The notes under the pieces were generated by a model, which made no database searches, was not told where the DNA came from, and was given only the letters and a program-made list of their open reading frames with translations. The translations under genes and the position numbers were made by a program. Shown piece by piece: positions 58,280-64,000 of a stretch of DNA of 64,000 bases. This DNA comes from Deltaproteobacteria bacterium. Its GTDB lineage: Bacteria; JADJOY01. Numbering within the stretch: position 1 is the first letter of the stretch; every line of letters begins with the position of its first letter. Location of the stretch: positions 62,001 to 126,000 of the forward strand of contig JADJOY010000025.1 in NCBI GenBank assembly GCA_016713535.1, given 5' to 3'.

Positions 58280-59792
58280 TCACTTCTGCACGCCCTTCAC
58301 ACCAGGCGACTCCGCGAGAACCAGATCCCCTTCGGAGGTTGGAAAGCGCGCTATCTCTACGCACCCAGTCGAAGCCTGAGTGCTCTCTAAGCCCGCGAAC
58401 GCAGTGAGCTCGCCAGGGCGGCATATCGGCTCACCAATGCGTTCCTCAAGGAGCGTAGCGACACGGTCATGGCCACAGAACCAGTCGTGGTCGCCCGAAT
58501 ATGACACTAGCGGCCGGCGGTTCTCCAACAGCGTCTTCTCGACATGATCGCTTAGCCTTACCATCGCAGTGGTGTGCTTCGGTGGCGACAATATTGGGCC
58601 AAGTAACGCTTCCCAAAGGCCACCCACCGACACGACCAATGCACAGGCAACGACGACCAAACGGGCGCGATCGGATCGCCGGCTCGCGCACGGCGAACTC
58701 GCCGCCGACCGCGACCCACAGGAGGCGCGCCAGCGCGTCAGGGACAAACGCCACTGATCATCGAGCCATACGATCGCTGTTGCAGATCGAAAGAAAAGCG
58801 ATGCCATGAACAACTGTACAGCTAACCGGCGGCGTTCTGCCTTCAGGACGAGAATGGCGGCAACCCCTAGTGCAACAAGGATAACGCTATCAACATTCGC
58901 CATCTCATTTCCCCAATGTGCAAGAATCGCAATCGGGGATACCGACGCTTCCTGAAGCTTATCGGACCAGATCTCGGGGCCGAATCCCTCTGTCTCGATA
59001 GAGGACTGCAAACCGTACGTTATCGGTCTGACGCGACGAGAAAAGCGCTCCATGCGTCCAATTCGCGGCCAACTGCGGCGATGCGCCAACTAGCCACATC
59101 GAGATCAACACCGGCAGGCTCCATCGGCTCGCACTTCGATGTCGAAGTGAGTTCCACGCCAGGATGGCGAGTATGACAGGCAGCACCAACAAACCCTGCG
59201 CGCGGACACAGTACGATAGGCCCGCCCCGAACCCAGAGGCGGCGACATATCGGATTCGGATGCGCCCGTCAGGGGAAGCTATGCACAATGCACCGATCGC
59301 AACGAATGTGAGAGCGGCAGCAGGCACGTCCGGTGCCTCGAGCACCGAGAACTTTGTCATCGCAGGGAACGACAAGAGTGCCAAGACAGGCATCCATGCT
59401 TGGCTGCCATCTACCAGTCGAAACCCAATCGCTAGTAAGGCACAAAGGCCGAACTCCGTACTGACTATGGCGATCGACCGAAGATAGTCGACTGAGATGC
59501 TGCTACCAACGAGCCCAAAGCGAAGAAGCGCTGCATATCCGACATTCCTGTACGGCCTGTACCACGTCGATGGATCGAACCACCGGATTCTAGACGCGAG
59601 AATCAACGAAGGCTCTAGATCTCCATGAATCGGGCACCTCAAACCGTCGCTTACCGTCCAGGCCAAGACCGCGACGGACAGCAGGCACAGGGTGCCCCAG
59701 GCGAGAGGCGCGGGATGACCCAGCCGTTTCATTCGGACTAGATTTCTACCATGGACTCGCGCTATCAAACGTCCAATGATCACCGACACCAA
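58280..59792 (-). pseudogene. Multi-pass membrane glycosyltransferase-like gene, frameshifted
   Basis: The N-terminal part has about eight membrane segments and a periplasmic loop pattern (DLEPSLILASRIRWFDP, FSVLEAPDVPAAALTFVAIG) resembling GT39/PMT-like mannosyltransferases. The frame breaks near 59000 and continues as GFGPEIWSDKLQEASVSPIA, then hydrophobic segments and a soluble end. A second break near 58720 is likely. The stretch is visibly richer in A+T than its surroundings, a sign of transfer. The ATG at 59792 or 59732 may be the start. The substrate is unknown. Confidence 0.5.
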
Positions 59793-60005
59793 TCCCAGCG
59801 ACCAGTGTGGGCTTGCCAGACCTTACCACCCACCTGGCTGGCCGCGATTCTCGAGTCAATGCAGTAGTCGGATGGGCACACGCGGCACCAGACGGCCGCA
59901 CGGATCCCCAGCGCCCTCCACGCGAGACCGGGACGTCCGCCCATAGGTGCTGGGGGCCGTCGATCGACCATCCCCTGGTGGGTTTGGCTACTTAGTGCAT
60001 GCCTC

Positions 60006-63000
60006 ATGCAGGCATTCGGGCTTGCGAGCTCTAGTGCCGCAGCCACGTTCGCGGTTACCGATTGCTCGGACCCAGGCGACGGCCTGTGCGACGCCAATTG
60101 CACCCTGCGCGAGGCGCTTGCGGCGGCGGACGCGAACCCGGGGGCGGACGCCGTGGACCTCAAGGGGTGCTCCGTGCAGCCGACCGGCTCTTCACTGGGG
60201 TCAATGATCCAGATCTGGATCTAATAGGCTCGGGGGCGCAATGGCGACGGGGCGCTGCCACAAGGATTTCCAGCATTGGTGGTCACGAGTGCCGCTAAGC
60301 GCGCTCGGGTCCACGACCTTACTCTTTCGCGCTCGACCACAGATTTCGAGGGTCTTGACGTAGAGAGCGACGGAGCCGTAATTCATGATCTTGCATTGAG
60401 TTGCAAGCTTCGCAACTCGCAGTTAGCATCGGAATCGACCCATTCTCCTTCCCGCGCGGGAACATCCTAAGGAATATCACGGGCAACTGCGCAATTGGAG
60501 ACCTGGGCACGGACTCTCGACTTGAGAATATCAATGTCGCGGAATCAGTTATCACGTCGGAAGAGACTTCTGGTGCTTTGACAGTGTCACGGCCGGGGCT
60601 TTAGTTCTTCGGTCGACATCGGGAGTTTCGGCTGCACACTCGAGTCGGCTTCGTCGAAGTTACGGCGCCCGCAGAGAACCTTCTATCATCAGTACCATGC
60701 GGCGCAGACGGTGTGAACGTATGTTTCAATCTCGGGCCGGGCTTGGAAACGTTCGGGTCGGCGGCTGCGCCCTGGGGCGATGCCAACACGATTTCGCGCC
60801 CGAATTGGTGCCCAGGTTGGCGGCGGATCGTCCGACATTCAGGTCGAATGCAACGACATTTCTAATGTTCGTGTTGGGATCAATATCGGCGGAGACGGTG
60901 CGCCATCATCACGAAATGTGGTGATTCAGGGTAACTCGATCCTCGCAACCCAGGATGGGATCGGCATCGTTGGAACATCGCCGCTGATCGCGGCAAACCA
61001 GGTTTCTGGATCCCAGAGAGCGATCTTGGTTCTCCCAAACCGCGGCACCGACCGCTCCTACGCCGGCCTCGGCGACGACGTTGCTGCGGCGCCGACGATC
61101 ACGGGGAACACGATCCGCGATTCGGCGATCGGGATCTTCCACCAGGACGCGCTGAGCGCGAACTTCGCAACGCTGCGCGCGGACAACACGTTCACCAACG
61201 TCACCCAGGCCGAGGTCGAGGCGATCTGGCCGTTCGGGGTGCGGGTGCTCGACGCGCAGGGACAGCCGGTCGAGAACGCGGACGTGGCGGTTCGCGATCG
61301 CGATGGCGTCACGCTCGCCGGGTACAAGACGCGGGCCGACGGCTTCCTCAACACGGGCTTCGACCAGCAGAACCTGCAGAGCTGGGAGGCAAGGTTCCCG
61401 GCTTATCTGGACGGCGCGCGCACGCCGTTCACGATCGAGGCCGCGTGCGAGGTCGCGAACGGTGCGAAGCGCGTCGCCGCGTCGGGCAGCTTGGTCGTCG
61501 AGCTCGACGGCTCCGCGCAAAGCAAACCAAGCCCAGACGACGGCCTGCCCTGGTGCGTCGACACCGACGGCGGCTTGTGCCGCGAGTACCTGGCCGAGGT
61601 CACGCTCAACTCCAGCCCACCCGCGAACACGCCACCCACGATCGAGATCACGCTGCCCGAGCCGGGGACGCGGGTCGAGATGGGTCAGCCGGTCGAGCTG
61701 CGCGCCAACGTCACGGACGCCGAGGAGCCCGGCCTCGACCGCCTCACGCTGCGCTGGACGTCGGACCGCGACGGGTGCTTTACGAGGGGCCAGGGATCGC
61801 CGGGCCGGCTCGTGAACGGCCCGACGAGCTTCACCACGAGCAACCTGTCGGTGGGCACGCACCAGCTCACGGCGACGATCACCGACTCGGCCAATGCCTC
61901 GGCGGTGGACACCACGAGCATCACGGTGGTCGACATGACCGACACGTCGTGCGCGACCGCGCCAACGATCGCGATCGAGGCTCCGGCCAACGACGCCACG
62001 TTTGCAGCCGGCACCCCGGTCGAGTTCGCCGTCCGGATCGGGGACGGCTCGCCGCCGCCCGACAGCCTGACACTCACGGTCCGCTCCGACGTCGATGGGC
62101 TGCTCTACCAGCAGGCGGGGCTCGCGTCGGGCGTGCAGCGCTTCACGGTGCCGTCCCTCTCGACCGGCGCGCACCGCATCGTCGCCACGGTCGCCGACAC
62201 CTGCCCCACGCCCAACGAGGTCCGCGACTCGGTCCTGGTGCGGGTCGTTTCACCCGGCCAGCCGGCCTGCGACGAGCCGCCGCGGGTCACGCTCACGTCG
62301 CCGGAGGAGGGCGGCGTCTTCGATCGGGGCGCGCTCGTGCACCTGGTCGCGAGCCTGAGCGACCCGGATCTCCCCGAGGACGCGCTCGACTTCCAGCTCA
62401 CGTCGAGCATCGACGGGTTGCTGGTCGAGCGCTTCGAACGTCGGCGCCGGCGCGCAGGTGCTCGACACCACCGGAGCTCTCGGTCGGCGTCCACGATCAC
62501 CGCCGGGGTCAGCGACGCGTGCGATCCCGCCGGCCGCGACGCCGACACGCTCACCCTGCGCATCCGTGAGCCGCTCACCGATTGCGACGCCGACGGCACG
62601 CCGGACGGCGCCGAGAAAGACACCGACGGCGACGGCACTCCCGACGACTGCGACAACCGCCCGGCGGGTGCGAGCTTCTCGCAGGCCGACGGCGACGGCG
62701 ATGGCGTGGGCGACATGTGCGACAACTGCCCGAAGGTCGCCAACGCCGATCAGCTCGACACCGACGGCAACGGCGTGGGCGACGCGTGCCCGGGCTCCGC
62801 CGCCGCCGCCCAACCACTGCCCCACCACGCGCCCCTGCATGCCGGAGGATCTCGACTGCAAGATCGACGGCACCTGCGAGCAGGCCGCCCTACGGCGGCG
62901 AGGTCCCCGAGCAGTGGTTCCAGAAGGCGAGCGACGCGTTCCTGCTCGAGCTCGCCGCCGACGATCCTGAAGCACTCAACACCCTGCTCGCGATCCTCAC

Positions 63001-63321
63001 CGGAGACCAACCGCGAGGGCGACATCCTCGCGGTCGAGGATCGCAACCGGTTGCGCGAGATCATCGAGAGCCTGCTCACCCAGCTCTGGCCCGCCGAGGT
63101 CCCGCTGGTGAAGGACCTGCTCGGCTTCGAGAGCGTGGACAGCGGCGGCCCACCGTCCCCGGAACCACCCGCACAGCGGCGGCGGGTTCTCGTGCAGCGT
63201 GGCGCCGGCGGCGGGAGCGGCGCGTTCCGCGGAACGCGGCGCCAGCCGGAGCGCCGAGCTGGCCCCGATCGCCGTCGCCCTTGCCGCGGCCGCTTGGATG
63301 CGATCGAGGCGACGGCGCTAG
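60006..63321 (+). pseudogene. Large secreted surface protein, many frameshifts
   Basis: Segments in order: a CSLREA-type N-terminal domain (GDGLCDANCTLREALAAADA), fragments of a parallel beta-helix (60225-61130), Ig-like repeats each beginning PPTIEITLPEPG-style (about 61640-62560), thrombospondin type 3 calcium repeats (DTDGDGTPDDCDN, DGDGDGVGDMCDNCPKVANA), a region ending LVKDLLGFESVDSGGP, and a sorting tail HSGGGFSCSVA, ELAPIAVALAAAAWM, RSRRRR with TAG at 63319-63321. At least seven frame changes occur. The first kilobase is AT-richer than the rest. It was probably exported and anchored at the cell surface. Confidence 0.7.
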
Positions 63322-63469
63322 CGCCCGTTCGTGGCGCTCGGCCGCCGACGGGAGCGGCGGCGCTCCAGGGGGGGGGTGCGCCAGGGATGGCGCGCCGGGT
63401 TCCAGACGAGCCCCCGGAACCGCAAGGGGGCCGGGGGAGGTGCGCCGACGACTGGGTCGACGCAGACGA

Positions 63470-63488
63470 AGTAAGATGGCATCTTACT
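63470..63488. promoter_or_regulatory. Operator-like inverted repeat before the second antitoxin
   Basis: AGTAAGAT-GGC-ATCTTACT is a perfect 8-bp inverted repeat ending 4 nt before the antitoxin ATG. Toxin-antitoxin operons commonly bind their own complex at such sites. Confidence 0.55.
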
Positions 63489-63492
63489 CAGC

Positions 63493-63722
63493 ATGAAGAC
63501 CACCGTCTCGACCAAAGGACAGTTCGTGTTCCCGCCGAAATCCGGCGCCTCGATGGGATCGAACCCGGTCAAGAGTTCGACATCGAGCGGATCGAGCGAG
63601 GGGAGTACTGCCTCGTGCGCCGCGAACCGCCGCGCAACGAGGGGCTCGTCGACTGGCTGCTCGCCTGCCCGGTGAAGGACTTCTTCGTTCCGATCGCGTC
63701 GGAGTCGACGGACTCCTCGTGA
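63493..63722 (+). CDS. AbrB/MazE-fold antitoxin (one frameshift)
   Basis: The protein starts MKTTVSTKGQFVFP, the AbrB swapped-hairpin pattern. One base is missing near 63535; with it the reading is PAEIRRLDGIEPGQEFDIER and ends IASESTDSS at 63722, about 76 residues. The C-terminal part should bind the toxin. The stop overlaps the toxin start (GTGA). Confidence 0.75.
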
Positions 63723-64000
63723 CCTACCTCGTCGATGCGAACGTCCTGAGCGAGGTGACCAAGGCGAAGCCGGAACCCCGCGTGGTCGAGTGGCTGCAGG
63801 CGAACGAACGCGATCTGGTGGTCGACCCGATCATCGTCGGCGAGATCCGGTTCGGCATTCATCTGCTGCCTCGCGGGCGACGCCGTGAGCGGCTCGAGCG
63901 GTGGTTCGGTGAGGGGATCGCGCGCATCCACTGCGTCCCGTGGGATTTCGAGACTGGGCTTCGATGGGCGCAACTGCTCGCGGACTTGAGAGCCGCGGGG
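63719..64000 (+). CDS. PIN-domain toxin, cut by the window end
   Basis: The first 94 residues are present: VTYLVDANVLSEVTKAKPEP carries the first acidic residues and VDPIIVGEIRFGIHLL the conserved glutamate. This is the FitB/VapC type of PIN toxin, paired with the AbrB-fold antitoxin. The last third lies outside the window. Confidence 0.85.
   Translation, partial: MTYLVDANVLSEVTKAKPEPRVVEWLQANERDLVVDPIIVGEIRFGIHLLPRGRRRERLERWFGEGIARIHCVPWDFETGLRWAQLLADLRAAG

Overview
The window is high-GC bacterial DNA with densely packed, often stop/start-overlapping genes (ATGA or GTGA junctions). A complete division and cell-wall (dcw) cluster, a full chemotaxis cluster, PilZ proteins, a SWIM-SNF2 helicase, thrombospondin type 3 repeats and a C-terminal tail of the MYXO-CTERM type (Cys motif, hydrophobic stretch, basic end) suggest a deltaproteobacterial or Myxococcota-like Gram-negative organism. 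That assignment is inference; no rRNA or tRNA gene was seen.

Layout. 0.2-8 kb: chemotaxis. cheR-cheD run forward and converge on a reverse operon STAS-cheY-cheA-cheW-small ORF-cheB-soluble receptor. 8.3-24.4 kb: mixed housekeeping genes: UDP-galactopyranose mutase, lytic transglycosylase, membrane proteins, a PHB-depolymerase-type esterase, SNF2 helicase, EXPERA protein plus SDR, two PilZ proteins, tyrosine phosphatase and CPBP protease, ending in a hairpin-rich repeat cluster (23.8-24.43 kb). 24.5-44.3 kb: reverse-strand dcw cluster in classical order mraZ-rsmH-ftsL-ftsI-murE-murF-mraY-murD-ftsW-murG-murC-murB-ddl-ftsQ-ftsA-ftsZ, with a candidate promoter and MraZ boxes upstream. 44.4-54.7 kb: SGNH hydrolase, molybdopterin oxidoreductase, PLP decarboxylase, a 1.7-kb array of eight units of about 220 bp, methyltransferase, class I aldolase, M23 lipoprotein, wecB. 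54.7-64 kb: an accessory region with a broken DUF4143 ATPase interrupted by two poly-C tracts, two PIN-toxin modules, a Fic gene, an AT-richer stretch with a membrane protein, and a large broken surface protein. Its C-terminal sorting tail is present twice, about 7.4 kb apart.

Many genes are interrupted by single-base indels, including essential ones (ftsZ, ftsA, murB, murE, ftsI). The reading continues intact in the next frame each time. This fits residual sequencing or assembly indels better than gene loss, so frameshifted genes in the dcw cluster are given as one CDS across the shift. In the accessory region real decay cannot be separated from sequence error.

The most unusual features are the eight-unit hairpin-rich tandem array, the palindrome cluster beyond the end of the dcw cluster, the duplicated sorting tail framing the accessory segment with a toxin-antitoxin pair after each copy, and the C-terminal DVELF sequence shared by CheD and the neighbouring receptor.
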